The position numbers were made by a program, and so were the translations under genes. A DNA stretch of 33,119 nucleotides from Streptomyces griseorubiginosus (GTDB lineage: Bacteria > Actinomycetota > Actinomycetes > Streptomycetales > Streptomycetaceae), in the NCBI RefSeq assembly GCF_017614965.1, contig NZ_WVUG01000067.1, positions 1 to 33,119 of the forward strand. The letters are read 5' to 3'. The notes under the pieces were generated by a model that was not told where the DNA came from, did not search any database, and was given only the letters and a program-made list of their open reading frames with translations. This document shows, piece by piece, positions 14,167-22,635 of this stretch (position 1 is its first letter; every line of letters starts with the position of its first letter).

Positions 14167-16476
14167 CTACTGTCCCGTCACCACCGCTGCCTGCGGTCGG
14201 ATCGGCAGGCGGTTGACGGGGCGGCCGGTGGCCGCGCGGACCGCGGAGGCGATGGCCGCCGGGGACGTCACCACCGGTACCGCGCTGACCGCCTTGGCGC
14301 CGAAGGGCGCCACCACGTCGCGTTCCTCGACGAGTTTGACGATCCGGACGTCCGGGGCGTCCAGGGCCGTCGGCAGCGCGTAGCCCGTCAGGTCGGGGTG
14401 GCGGATCAACCCGCGCGCGGAGCGCAGGTTCTCCGTGAGCGCTATGCCGACACCCTGGGTGACACCGGCCTCGATCCGGGCGGCCAGCTGGGCGGGGTTG
14501 AGGACGCGGCCCACGTCCTGGGCGAGCGCCAGCTCCACCACCCGTACCGACCCGAGTTCGATGTCGACGTCGACGACCGCGCGGATCGCGCAGAAGGCCA
14601 TGCCCACGAAGGCGTCGCCCTGGCCCTGCTCGTCGAGCGGCTCGGTCGGGTGCGGGCGGCACTGGGCCGTGGCCCACAGCTCCTTGCCGTCCATCGCCTC
14701 GGTGACGGTGGTGGACAGCACACCGTCGTACGAGGTGATCTTGCCGTCGGTGATCTGCAGCAGCTCGGTCGACATGCCGAACTTGTGCGCGAGGGGCTGC
14801 AGGAGCTGGGTGCGCACCATCTTGGCCGCCCGCTCGACCGCACCGCCGGACACCCAGGTGTGGCGGCCGCGGCAGCCCGCGCCGGCCGGGGGCTGGTCGG
14901 TGTCGACGGGCGCCACGTGCACCTCGTCGATGCCGAGCGTCTCCTGGACGATCTGCCGGGCCAGCGTGGTGAAGCCCTGGCCGGTCTCCACGGCCGCGCA
15001 GAGCACGGTCGCCACGCCGTCCTGCACCTTCACGGTCGCCGTGGACACCTCGTCGGCGCCCTCCGCGCCGAGCATGTGCACCATGCCCAGGCCGTAGCCC
15101 ACGCCCCGGCGCACCGCGCCCGGTTCGCCCGCGCCCTCGGGGCCGCCGGGCAGCAGCCACTCGTCCTCGGGGGTGTCCTTGGGGAGGGCGGGGAGGGGGA
15201 AGTCCCGTACCGCCTGCAGGAGTTCGGCGACGGGGGCCGGGCAGGTCACGGTCTGGCCGGTCGGGAGCACGTCCCCGGTGGCCAGGGCGTTGCGGAGGCG
15301 GAGTTCGGCCGGGTCGACGCCGAGTCTCTTGGCCAGCTTGTCCATCTGCGCCTCGTAGGCGGCGCAGACCTGCATGGCACCCTCGCCGCGCACATGGCCG
15401 GAGGGCGGGTTGTTGGTGCGGACGGCCCAGCCCTCGATGAAGGCGTTGGGGACGACGTAGGGGCCGCAGGCGAAGCCCACGGCGGCGGCCAGGGCCTCGG
15501 AGGAGGCGTCGGCGTACGCGCCCGCGTCGAGCAGGATCTGCGCCTCGACCTTGACCAGCTTGCCCTCGGCGTCGGCGTGGTGCCGGTAGCGCAGGAGGGT
15601 GGGGTGGCGGTGGGCGTGGCCGAGGAAGGACTCTTCGCGCGTCGCGGTGAGTTTGACCGGGCAGCCGGTCTTCAGCGCCAGCAGGCCGAGCGGGAGCTGG
15701 AAGCCCTGGTCCTCGCGGTCGGCGGTGGCGCCGGAGACGCCGGTGACGACGATCTTGACGCGCTCGGGTTCCAGGCCGTAGCAGGCGGCGGCCGTGTCGC
15801 GGTCGGTGTGCGGGTCGGTGGAGGCCAGGTACAGCTCCACGCCGCCGTCGGGGCGCGGGACGGCGAGCCCGGCCTCGGCGCCGATGGGGGCGGGGTCCTG
15901 GCGGCCGATGCGGTACAGGCCCTCGACGACGACCTCACCGACCGCGTCCGGGTCGCCGTGGCGCAGGGGGATGTGCCGGATCAGGTTGCCGTCGGGGTGC
16001 AGCGGTTCGGCCTCGAAGGCCTGCTCGGGGTCGGTGACCGGGTCCAGGACCTCGTACTCGACCATGATGGCCGCGGCGGCCATGCGGGCGGTGTCGGGGT
16101 GGTCGGCGGCGACGGCGGCGATGGGCTCGCCGTGGTGGCGCACGACCTCGGAGGCGAAGACCGGGCGGTCGGCCGTGCCGCGCCCGTGGCGGGCGGAACC
16201 CGGCACGTCCTCGTGGGTGACGACGGCCCGCACGCCGGGCATCTCCCGCGCGTGGGAGGTGTCGATGGACACGATGCGCGCGTGCGCGTGCGGGGAGCGC
16301 AGGACGGCCGCCCACAGCAGGCCCTCGGCCCACAGGTCGGCCGCGTACGGGAACGTGCCCTCGGTCTTGGCTCGGGCGTCGGCGGCCGGCAGGGAGGCGC
16401 CGAGGCCGTGCGGCAGCGGCTCGGGGGCGGGTGCAGCCTCCGCGGTGGTGGTCGCGGTGGCGGCTTCGTTGCTCAC
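14167..16476 (-). CDS. Xanthine-dehydrogenase-like molybdopterin-binding subunit, catalytic glutamate apparently absent
   Basis: A 769-residue large subunit of a xanthine oxidase-family hydroxylase. Residues ~25-145 form the N-terminal a/b hammerhead (ARAKTEGTFPYAADLWAEGL) and ~160-760 the molybdopterin-binding domains, with GEGAMQVCAAYEAQMDKLA, TGQGFTTLARQIVQETLG and RGRHTWVSGGAVERAAKM. In place of the usual GGxFGGKE loop there is GVSGATADREDQ. The C-terminal segment where the family has GxGEPP with the essential Glu reads GAKAVSAVP (726-734), with no Glu. The GTG start at 16476 overlaps the 2Fe-2S gene (GTGA). Likely partners are the two upstream subunits. The true substrate is unclear: it may oxidise an unusual N-heterocycle or aldehyde by a modified mechanism, or be inactive in the canonical reaction. 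Confidence 0.88.
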   Translation of the reverse strand: MSNEAATATTTAEAAPAPEPLPHGLGASLPAADARAKTEGTFPYAADLWAEGLLWAAVLRSPHAHARIVSIDTSHAREMPGVRAVVTHEDVPGSARHGRGTADRPVFASEVVRHHGEPIAAVAADHPDTARMAAAAIMVEYEVLDPVTDPEQAFEAEPLHPDGNLIRHIPLRHGDPDAVGEVVVEGLYRIGRQDPAPIGAEAGLAVPRPDGGVELYLASTDPHTDRDTAAACYGLEPERVKIVVTGVSGATADREDQGFQLPLGLLALKTGCPVKLTATREESFLGHAHRHPTLLRYRHHADAEGKLVKVEAQILLDAGAYADASSEALAAAVGFACGPYVVPNAFIEGWAVRTNNPPSGHVRGEGAMQVCAAYEAQMDKLAKRLGVDPAELRLRNALATGDVLPTGQTVTCPAPVAELLQAVRDFPLPALPKDTPEDEWLLPGGPEGAGEPGAVRRGVGYGLGMVHMLGAEGADEVSTATVKVQDGVATVLCAAVETGQGFTTLARQIVQETLGIDEVHVAPVDTDQPPAGAGCRGRHTWVSGGAVERAAKMVRTQLLQPLAHKFGMSTELLQITDGKITSYDGVLSTTVTEAMDGKELWATAQCRPHPTEPLDEQGQGDAFVGMAFCAIRAVVDVDIELGSVRVVELALAQDVGRVLNPAQLAARIEAGVTQGVGIALTENLRSARGLIRHPDLTGYALPTALDAPDVRIVKLVEERDVVAPFGAKAVSAVPVVTSPAAIASAVRAATGRPVNRLPIRPQAAVVTGQ

Positions 16477-18491
16477 GCCTGGCCTCCGTCCTGTCCGTAC
16501 GCCTGGTCACGCGGTCCCGTGGGCCCTGGGTTCATGGCCCCGGGTGCCTCGAACGCCGACGGGTTGACGCCGCCGGCACCCGGGCCCGCCTGGTGAGGAA
16601 TACGCGCCTCGTCGCCGTCGTGTTCGGCGGCCTCGGCGGCGGCGTGCGCCTCGCGTTCGGCGACGACGTCCTTGACGGCCTCGACGACGCCCCGGTAGCC
16701 GGAGCAGCGGCACAGGTTGCCGCACAGGGCCTGGCGCGTCTCCAGTTCGCTGGGCGCCGGGTTGCCCTCGAGGAGGTCGTGCACGGTCATCGCCATGCCG
16801 GGTACGCAGAAGCCGCACTGCACGGCACCGCACCGGGCGAGCGCGCGCTGCACGTCGGAGGGCTGGCCGTCCTCGGCGAGGCCCTCGACGGTCCGCACCT
16901 CGCTGCCGGATGCGGTCACGGCGGGGACGAGGCAGGAGGCCACGAGCCGACCGTCGACCTGCACGTTGCACGCCCCGCACTCGCCCTGCGAGCAGCCGTC
17001 CTTGGCGCCGGCCAGGCCCAGCCGCTCGCGCAGCACGTACAGCAGCGACTCGCCGATCCAGGCGTCGGACACGGGCCGTTCGACACCGTTGACGCGCAGG
17101 ACGTAGGTGGCGAGGGGGTGTTCCTCGGCGGGGGGCGTCGGGGACGGCGCCTCGGCCGAGTCCGGCTGGTCCGCCTGGTCCGCCGGGCTCCCGGCACGGG
17201 TGGCGTCGGGGTCGTCCGAGGGGCCGTCGGCGGTCGCGGCGTCGGCCGCCTGGCCCGCGTCCCGCGCTCCGGCCGCGGCGTTCACCGCCCCGGCGGCCTC
17301 CACGGCCCCCTCAGCGGCCTCCGCGGCCCCCTGAGCCCCTTCGGCCACCCCGGCGGCCTCACCGGCCCCCTGAGCGGCCTGTGAGGCCGCTACGGCGGCA
17401 TCGGCGGCGGACTCGTAGGGCTCACCGGGATCGGCGAGGCGGGCCGGGGCGGAGCCACCGGAGGTGTGGTCGGCGGCGTGGGCGGTCCGGTCCCCGGCCA
17501 TGGGCGCGTGCTCGTCGCCCCCGGCACCGTGGGCGCGGGCGTCGGGGTGGCCGGCGTTCCCGGGCGGGCGCCGGTCCGCCCCGCCGTCGTGCTCGCGGGG
17601 GTGGCCCGGGGTTCCGGCCGGGTGCGGCTGCCCGGCGTACTCGGCCGCCGGTGACGGGGTGCCGTGCGGCTGCTCGGGGTCGTGTGCGGGCCCGGACGTG
17701 TACTCCGGCCGGTCCGCTCGCGCGGGCGCGTGGCCCGAGGGCTCCGGCGCCGACGCGCCCGGCTCGACGCCGGTACGCGGCGAGGACCGCTCGTGCGCGG
17801 GGCCGTCCTGCGGGTCGTATCCGGTGCCGGTCCGGGGCCGCGCGTCGTGCGCCTGGCCGGGGAGTGTCCCCGTCGAGGACTCGTGGGGGCGGCCGGTGCC
17901 GTCCTCGGCGCCCGGTGCCTCCGGCTGCGGCTGGTCCCAGGGCCGGCCCGCCGCCTCCGTCGCCCAGGGGGCCGCGGCGCCTCCCGGGAGCGTCGCCGGC
18001 GGCGTGCCGCCCCACTGCTGGACCAGGGACGAGGTGGTGAACTCGCCCGACTCGTCCGGGAGGTCGCCGCCGGCCACCGGGATCGACCACTGGCCGGTCA
18101 CGTCGTGACCCGGCGCCGAGGTGGGCGTGTGTCCCGTCGGCTGCGGATCCTCGTAGGTCCACTGCTGCGTGGAGGCGGGGTTGTACGTGAAGCGGTCGTC
18201 GCCCCCGGTGGGCGCGGCGGCGTTGGGGTCGGGCCACTGGGAGCCGTCGGCGGGGGCGCCCCACGGGCCGGCCGCCCCCTGGTCGGTCCCCGGGCCGGGC
18301 GCTATCTGCGGCGGCACGTACCCGTGCCCCGGCGCGGCCAGCGGGCTGTCGGAGGCGGCCAGGAGCGCGTCGATGCCGCCCTCGGGGAGCTTCACGAAGG
18401 CGGTGGCGCCGTCGTCGTAGTCGCCCTGGGGCAGCGGGTCCCAGCGGCCCCCGCTGCGGGGCGTGCCCTCTCCGTGCTGGTCGTCGGTCAC
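16473..18491 (-). CDS. Xanthine-dehydrogenase-like 2Fe-2S subunit with ~460-residue disordered N-terminal extension
   Basis: The 672-residue product carries the normal iron-sulfur subunit only at residues ~461-610. Ligands for the first cluster are Cys500, 505, 508 and 520 (CSQGECGAC, then ASC). Ligands for the second are Cys559, 562, 594 and 596 (QCGFC and CGNLCRCSGY). Usual family members are about 155-170 residues. The first 460 residues are Pro/Gly/Ala/Asp/His-rich, with motifs such as WSIPVAGGDLPDESGEFTTS, STQQWTYEDPQ and an Ala/Glu/Gly repeat (AAEAAEGAVEAAG). They look disordered and have no membrane segment. A disordered tail of about 70 residues ends the protein. GTG 18491 overlaps the FAD gene stop (GTGA); the frame is open upstream but only as a shadow of that gene. 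Confidence 0.88.
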   Translation of the reverse strand: MTDDQHGEGTPRSGGRWDPLPQGDYDDGATAFVKLPEGGIDALLAASDSPLAAPGHGYVPPQIAPGPGTDQGAAGPWGAPADGSQWPDPNAAAPTGGDDRFTYNPASTQQWTYEDPQPTGHTPTSAPGHDVTGQWSIPVAGGDLPDESGEFTTSSLVQQWGGTPPATLPGGAAAPWATEAAGRPWDQPQPEAPGAEDGTGRPHESSTGTLPGQAHDARPRTGTGYDPQDGPAHERSSPRTGVEPGASAPEPSGHAPARADRPEYTSGPAHDPEQPHGTPSPAAEYAGQPHPAGTPGHPREHDGGADRRPPGNAGHPDARAHGAGGDEHAPMAGDRTAHAADHTSGGSAPARLADPGEPYESAADAAVAASQAAQGAGEAAGVAEGAQGAAEAAEGAVEAAGAVNAAAGARDAGQAADAATADGPSDDPDATRAGSPADQADQPDSAEAPSPTPPAEEHPLATYVLRVNGVERPVSDAWIGESLLYVLRERLGLAGAKDGCSQGECGACNVQVDGRLVASCLVPAVTASGSEVRTVEGLAEDGQPSDVQRALARCGAVQCGFCVPGMAMTVHDLLEGNPAPSELETRQALCGNLCRCSGYRGVVEAVKDVVAEREAHAAAEAAEHDGDEARIPHQAGPGAGGVNPSAFEAPGAMNPGPTGPRDQAYGQDGGQA

Positions 18492-19381
18492 GACAGCGCC
18501 CTCCCTAGTGCTCGTCGGGCCAGCGCGGCGACGGTGCGCCGCAGGTGCAGTACGGCGGGCGGAAGGGGTTGGACGGTGCCGTCCGCCTCGGGAACGGGGT
18601 CGGGGATGCAGGCCGCGGCGACGTACTCGCCGAAGGCGTGCAGCGCCTCGGGGACGATCGTGCGGTTGTTGTCCCAGTCGATGAGCCGGGCGACCCACTG
18701 CTCGGCGTCCAGCGGGCGCAGCGGCATCGGCGCTATGGCACCGACGGCGCACCGCACCCCGCGCCGGGCGGGATCGAGGACGAGCGCCACGGAGGCCACC
18801 GCGCGGCCCGGCCCGGTGCGTCCCGTCGCCTTCAGGAAGACCTGGGGCGCGTGCAGCAGCGGCACGCGCACGTACCCGATGAGTTCGCCGCCGCGCAGCA
18901 TGTCGACGCCGGCCAGCAGATGCGACACCGGGATCTCCCGGCGGGCTCCGCCCGGACCCGCGATGATCAGTGTCGCCTCCAGGGCGGCCAGCACCGGCAG
19001 CGCGTCCCCGGTGGGCGCGGCCGAGGCGATGTTGCCGCCCAGGGTGCCCGCGTTGCGGATGTGCGGCGGACCGGCGGCGCGCGCGGCGGCGGCGAGCGCG
19101 GGGATGAGCGCGGCGAAGTCGGGGCGGCCCATACGCGCGTGCGTGAGGCCCGCGCCGAGCAGGGCGTGCCCGTCGAGGTACTGCCAGCCGCGGATCTCGC
19201 TGATCCGGCCGAGGCCGACCAGCGCGGCCGGCCTGAGCTGCCCGGAGTTGACGGCGGCCATGAGGTCGGTGCCGCCCGCCACGGGTACGGCGGCGGGCAC
19301 GGCGGTGAGCGCCGCCACGGCCTCGTCCAGGGTCGTGGGCAGCGCGACGGCCTGCGCCGCCTGCGGTGCGTGCGTGGTCAA
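18488..19381 (-). CDS. Xanthine-dehydrogenase-like FAD-binding subunit
   Basis: A 297-residue medium subunit of the same complex. Residues ~10-180 form the FAD-binding domain of the PCMH/VAO fold, with VPVAGGTDLMAAVN and IRNAGTLGGNIASAAPTGD, the second being the typical flavin-contact motif of xanthine dehydrogenase medium subunits. The CO-dehydrogenase flavoprotein C-terminal domain follows (about 190-290). TTG 19381 is preferred because AAGGGG lies eight bases upstream and the family N-terminus (LPTTLDEAVAAL) follows closely. The frame is open to 19483. First gene of a probable four-gene operon, FAD-FeS-Mo-kinase. A candidate operator is 150 bp upstream. Confidence 0.88.
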   Translation of the reverse strand: MTTHAPQAAQAVALPTTLDEAVAALTAVPAAVPVAGGTDLMAAVNSGQLRPAALVGLGRISEIRGWQYLDGHALLGAGLTHARMGRPDFAALIPALAAAARAAGPPHIRNAGTLGGNIASAAPTGDALPVLAALEATLIIAGPGGARREIPVSHLLAGVDMLRGGELIGYVRVPLLHAPQVFLKATGRTGPGRAVASVALVLDPARRGVRCAVGAIAPMPLRPLDAEQWVARLIDWDNNRTIVPEALHAFGEYVAAACIPDPVPEADGTVQPLPPAVLHLRRTVAALARRALGRALS

Positions 19382-19532
19382 ACCGGCTGCCCCTTCCCGC
19401 TGCCCCACCTGGTCCCACCTGTGTTGCCGTACGGTACGTGCTGACAGGGCGGACGTGGCAACTCTGGCACATCTTCGAGGCACCCGAAGACGGGGGTCCG
19501 CTAGGCGGCATTCGCCCCTCTCATCAGGGAGA

Positions 19533-19550
19533 TGGTCCGTTTTCGCACAA
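19533..19550. promoter_or_regulatory. Candidate operator upstream of the xanthine-dehydrogenase-like operon
   Basis: TGGTCCGTTTTCGCACAA has half-sites GTCCG and CGCACAA spaced by TTTT. The PucR-linked site at 4510-4525, read on the minus strand, has TTGTCCG and CGCACAA spaced by two bases. The remainder of 19382-19641 (260 bp) holds only promoter-like sequence on the minus strand: TTGCCA with TACCGT after 19 bases, and a CCGTACGG palindrome at 19427-19434. I see no gene there. Confidence 0.45.
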
Positions 19551-19641
19551 CATCACCGCTGCGCGCGAATTGGCACTCTTCGGTGATGCTTGCGACGTTT
19601 TTCCACCACCTGTTCGGGACGCCCGGTTACCCGTTCGTGAG

Positions 19642-21267
19642 CTACCTGTTCGGGGGCGTGCCCTCGATCGGACGGCCGAGCACTCCGGGGCGCCGCTGCC
19701 ACGGACGGGGTCCGGTGGGTGGCCGGTAGGCGACGCCCAGGGCGTCGAGTCGCCGGTAATGGGCGCTCATCCGCCGCTCGAAGTCGGCGAAATCCCGTTC
19801 CCCGGGGGCCGGCAGGGAAGTCCACGCCACCTCGGCGAAGGCGGCCAGGCGCGGGAAGGTCTGGTAGTCCACGCGCCCCTGGTCCTCCATCACCTCGGTC
19901 CACACGTTGGCCTGTGTGCCGAGGACGTGCGGGACCTGTTCCGGCGTCAACTCGGGTGGAACGGGCTCGAAGCGGTAGACGTCCTCCAGGGTGCGGACGT
20001 ACCCGATCGGGACCGGCTCGTCGGCGCCGTCGGCCTGCCGGTGGTCCAGGTACACGTACTGCTCGGGGCACATCACGACGTCGTGGCCGGCCCGCGCGGC
20101 GGCGACCCCGCCGGCGTAACCGCGCCACGAGGACACGGCAGCGCCCGGGGCGAGGCCGCCCTCCAGGATCTCGTCCCAGCCGATGAGCCTGCGCCCGCGC
20201 GCGCTCAGCCAGGTGTCGAAGTGGCCGATGAACCACGCCTGCAGACCGTCCTCGTCGGTGACGCCGAGTTCCGCGATGCGGGCCTGCGCGGTGGGCGATC
20301 GCCGCCACTGGTCCTTGAGGCATTCGTCACCCCCGACGTGGATGAACTCCGAGGGGAAGAGTTCGAGGAGTTCCTCGAACACCCCTTCGTAGAAACGGAG
20401 GGTGTTGTCAGTGGGGGCCAGTACGTTGGGAGAGATCCCCCAGTTGTCCCAGACGGAGAGGGAAGTGGTGTCGATGACATCCGTGTTGCCGAGTTCCGGG
20501 TACGCGGCGATGGCGGCCTGCGAGTGTCCCGGCACGTCGATTTCGGGGACGACGGTGATATGCCGCTCGGCGGCATGGGCGACGATCTCCCGGATGTCGT
20601 CCTGGGTGTAGAAGCCACCGTGCGGCTTCTCCTCCCACAGCTCCGAGGCGCGGTGACCGAATTTCGTTCGTGACCGCCAGGAGCCGACCTCGGTGAGCCG
20701 GGGATATCTTTCGATCTCGACGCGCCAGCCCTGGTCGTCCGTCAGATGGAAGTGGAAGACGTTGAGTTTGTGCGCCGCCATGAGGTCGAGGTAGCGCAGG
20801 ACACCTTCCTTCGGCATGAAGTGCCGGGCGACGTCGAGCATGAGTCCGCGCCAGCCGAAACGCGGCGAGTCCTCGATCCGGACCAGGGGCAGCCGCCAGG
20901 TCCGGCCGGGCAGCGGGGCGCGCCGGAAGGCGTCCGGGCCGAGCAGCTGCCGTAGCGTCTGGGCGCCCCAGAACAGGCCGGCGGGGCCGCCCCCGGCCAG
21001 GTGCGCGCCGGTGGGGAGGACGTCGAGACGGTAGCCCTCCGCACCCAGCTCCCCGGTCACCGCCGGGTCGACGGACAGGCGCAGGACGTCGTCGCCGTCC
21101 CCGTCGGCGGGAGCGAACGGCAGGCCCGTGGCGGCGCCGAGCGTGCCGCGCAGCCAGCGTGCCGTGCCGTCCGCGCCCTTTCCCACCGACAGTCCGGTCC
21201 CCGGTCCGAGTTCCCGGAAACCGGGGCCGTGCCGGTGTGTGCGGGCGGGCTCCGGAATCACATCCAT
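19642..21267 (-). CDS. Beta-N-acetylhexosaminidase, glycoside hydrolase family 20
   Basis: A 541-residue GH20 enzyme that removes terminal N-acetylglucosamine or N-acetylgalactosamine, as in chitobiose or muropeptide turnover. An N-terminal alpha/beta domain (about 1-130) is followed by the barrel. RGLMLDVARHF, FHLTDDQGWR and PEIDVPGHSQAAIAA line the sugar site. The catalytic pair Asp314-Glu315 lies in FIHVGGDEC, and WDEIL is a further substrate contact. No signal peptide is present, so it probably acts in the cytoplasm, unlike secreted hexosaminidases. ATG 21267 has GAGGAG seven bases upstream; a GTG one codon earlier has only four bases of spacing. No DasR-type dre site was found. A GCGCAATGCGC palindrome lies about 130 bp upstream. 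Confidence 0.96.
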   Translation of the reverse strand: MDVIPEPARTHRHGPGFRELGPGTGLSVGKGADGTARWLRGTLGAATGLPFAPADGDGDDVLRLSVDPAVTGELGAEGYRLDVLPTGAHLAGGGPAGLFWGAQTLRQLLGPDAFRRAPLPGRTWRLPLVRIEDSPRFGWRGLMLDVARHFMPKEGVLRYLDLMAAHKLNVFHFHLTDDQGWRVEIERYPRLTEVGSWRSRTKFGHRASELWEEKPHGGFYTQDDIREIVAHAAERHITVVPEIDVPGHSQAAIAAYPELGNTDVIDTTSLSVWDNWGISPNVLAPTDNTLRFYEGVFEELLELFPSEFIHVGGDECLKDQWRRSPTAQARIAELGVTDEDGLQAWFIGHFDTWLSARGRRLIGWDEILEGGLAPGAAVSSWRGYAGGVAAARAGHDVVMCPEQYVYLDHRQADGADEPVPIGYVRTLEDVYRFEPVPPELTPEQVPHVLGTQANVWTEVMEDQGRVDYQTFPRLAAFAEVAWTSLPAPGERDFADFERRMSAHYRRLDALGVAYRPPTGPRPWQRRPGVLGRPIEGTPPNR

Positions 21268-21399
21268 CACGTCACTCCTCAGAAAACACCCTGCGGACAG
21301 GAAGCCGTTCAGGCCGGGATGAGGGAAAACCGGAATTGCGTCACGTCGGTCGCGGTGAGGAATTCACGGAAGGGATCTCCAGAGTTCGCGTTGCAACCT

Positions 21400-21410
21400 G
21401 CGCAATGCGC
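21400..21410. promoter_or_regulatory. Palindrome upstream of the hexosaminidase gene
   Basis: GCGCAATGCGC is a perfect odd-length palindrome in the DUF3039-hexosaminidase gap, near GTTGCAACC and TGCGCACAAC. It may be an operator for the hexosaminidase gene; the regulator is not known. Confidence 0.35.
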
Positions 21411-21435
21411 GTTTCACTGCGCACAACATCATACG

Positions 21436-21475
21436 AAGGCCCCCGGGGCGCGCCGAACGGCACCCCGGGGGCCTT
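21436..21475 (-). terminator. Hairpin terminator after the DUF3039 gene
   Basis: A perfect 13-bp stem, AAGGCCCCCGGGG (21436-21448) with CCCCGGGGGCCTT (21463-21475), and a 14-base loop. It follows the DUF3039 stop by about 20 bases. The U-tract is poor, as is usual in streptomycetes. Confidence 0.85.
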
Positions 21476-21496
21476 GCGAGCCTCGGGCGTTACGGG

Positions 21497-21778
21497 TTAC
21501 TTGTCGCCCTTGTCCTTGTCGCCGCCGCCGGCGCCCATGGAGTCGTAGATCTCCTTGCACATCGGACAGACGGGGTACTTCTTCGGGTCGCGGCCCGGTA
21601 CCCACACCTTGCCGCACAGCGCCACGACGGGGGTGCCGTCGAGGGCGCTCGCCATGATCTTGTCCTTCTGGACGTAGTGGGCGAAGCGCTCGTGGTCGCC
21701 GTCGCCGTGGGACACCTGTGGCGTCGGCTCTACGAGGGTCCCCGTACCAGTCCCGCGCTCGGGCTCAAGAGTGCTCAT
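21497..21778 (-). CDS. DUF3039 family protein, zinc-ribbon-like
   Basis: A 93-residue small protein conserved in actinobacteria. The family signature is complete: HYVQKDKIMASALDGTPVVA, then LCGKVWVPGRDPKK and CPMCKEI. His34 with Cys55, Cys71 and Cys74 is a plausible zinc site. The C-terminus is Gly/Lys/Asp-rich. ATG 21778 is preceded by TACCCT and seven bases, which predicts a leaderless message; an upstream ATG would lie inside the same promoter. The gene sits between yqgE and the hexosaminidase. Function unknown; a small nucleic-acid- or protein-binding zinc protein is only a guess. Confidence 0.88.
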   Translation of the reverse strand: MSTLEPERGTGTGTLVEPTPQVSHGDGDHERFAHYVQKDKIMASALDGTPVVALCGKVWVPGRDPKKYPVCPMCKEIYDSMGAGGGDKDKGDK

Positions 21779-21807
21779 ATCGCCAAGGGTACTGAAGCTC
21801 ACAGGCA

Positions 21808-22380
21808 TCAGTTGAGCGAAGGGTCGTCCGGGTACGTGGCCACCATCGCCAGCTCGTTGCGCTGGCGGCGCAGCACCTCGCGCCAGAGTCTCTCCGGGGA
21901 CGGCGAGGAGACGTCCCCGGGCTCCGACTCGACGACGTACCAGGCGCCCTCGACCAGCTCGTCCTCCAGCTGACCGGGGCCCCAGCCCGCGTACCCGGCG
22001 AAGATCCGCAGGGAGCCCACGGCCGAGGCGAGCAGCTCCGGCGGGGCCTCCAGATCGACCAGTCCGATCGCGCCGTGCACCCGGCGCCAGCCCAGCGGTG
22101 CCCCGTCGGCGGACGAGCCGCCGGGGATGACGGCGACTCCGAGCGCCGAGTCGAGGGAGACCGGGCCGCCCTGGAAGACGACCCCGGGCTCGCCGGCGAG
22201 ATCCGCCCAGCCCTCCAGGATGTCGCCGACGTCCACGGGGGTCGGACGGTTGAGGACGACACCGAGGGAGCCCTCCTCGTCGTGGTCGAGAAGGAGCACC
22301 ACCGCACGGTCGAAGTTCGGGTCCGCCAGGGCGGGCGTTGCCACGAGCAACCGCCCTGTGAGCGAGGACACCTCGGTCAT
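21808..22380 (-). CDS. YqgE/AlgH family protein
   Basis: A 190-residue single-domain protein of the DUF179 family. The N-terminal signature is clear: GRLLVATPALADPNFDRAVV, then LLLDHDEEGSLGVVLNRPT, followed by VFQGGPV and GYAGWGPGQLEDEL. AlgH was first linked to alginate control in Pseudomonas; its biochemical role is not settled. ATG 22380 is chosen: GATCAT sits seven bases upstream, consistent with a leaderless start. An ATG three codons earlier (22389) is an alternative with a weak ribosome site. It is divergent from murA and lies just before the DUF3039 gene on the same strand. Confidence 0.94.
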   Translation of the reverse strand: MTEVSSLTGRLLVATPALADPNFDRAVVLLLDHDEEGSLGVVLNRPTPVDVGDILEGWADLAGEPGVVFQGGPVSLDSALGVAVIPGGSSADGAPLGWRRVHGAIGLVDLEAPPELLASAVGSLRIFAGYAGWGPGQLEDELVEGAWYVVESEPGDVSSPSPERLWREVLRRQRNELAMVATYPDDPSLN

Positions 22381-22635
22381 GCCAGACATGATCCCGCATC
22401 TTCCCCGGGCGTGGGGAGGCAATCGGGGTAAGGAGGGGGAATGCAGCTCAGGGCTCAAGGAGGCACGCGGCGGGCGCACGGGAGGGCCGGTGACCCCATG
22501 TGCCCGGCGGTGAACGGGCCGTGTTGTGACAGAGCTATGACGTAGCTGGGCGGTACTTGGGCTTACAGAAGGGGGGTGGGCGGCGATTACCCTTTCCCTT
22601 CTGGCCCCTGCCCGACTCATCGGAACGCGAGATAC
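22381..22635. promoter_or_regulatory. yqgE-murA divergent promoter region
   Basis: A 255-bp intergenic region. A small dyad, AGCTA-TGACG-TAGCT, lies at 22533-22547, about 90 bp before murA. A TTACCC element is near 22585. The murA leader begins with GGAACGCGAGATAC before ATG 22636, and the Shine-Dalgarno match is weak. No gene or RNA is recognised. Confidence 0.35.

Noticed and set aside
19532..19729. Plus-strand 65-codon ORF upstream of the xanthine-dehydrogenase-like operon
   Set aside because: The GGGAG is too close to the ATG, the ORF runs into the antisense of the hexosaminidase gene, and there is no known family.
21420..21431. CGCACAACATCA identical to 19544-19555
   Set aside because: A 12-base match is expected by chance several times in 33 kb, and the surrounding dyad is not conserved.
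21271..21435. DasR (dre) site upstream of the hexosaminidase
   Set aside because: No TGGTCTAGACCA-like sequence is found in the upstream region.
22576..22635. Upstream extension of murA by 20 codons
   Set aside because: The extension is not MurA-like. The family N-terminus begins at ATG 22636.
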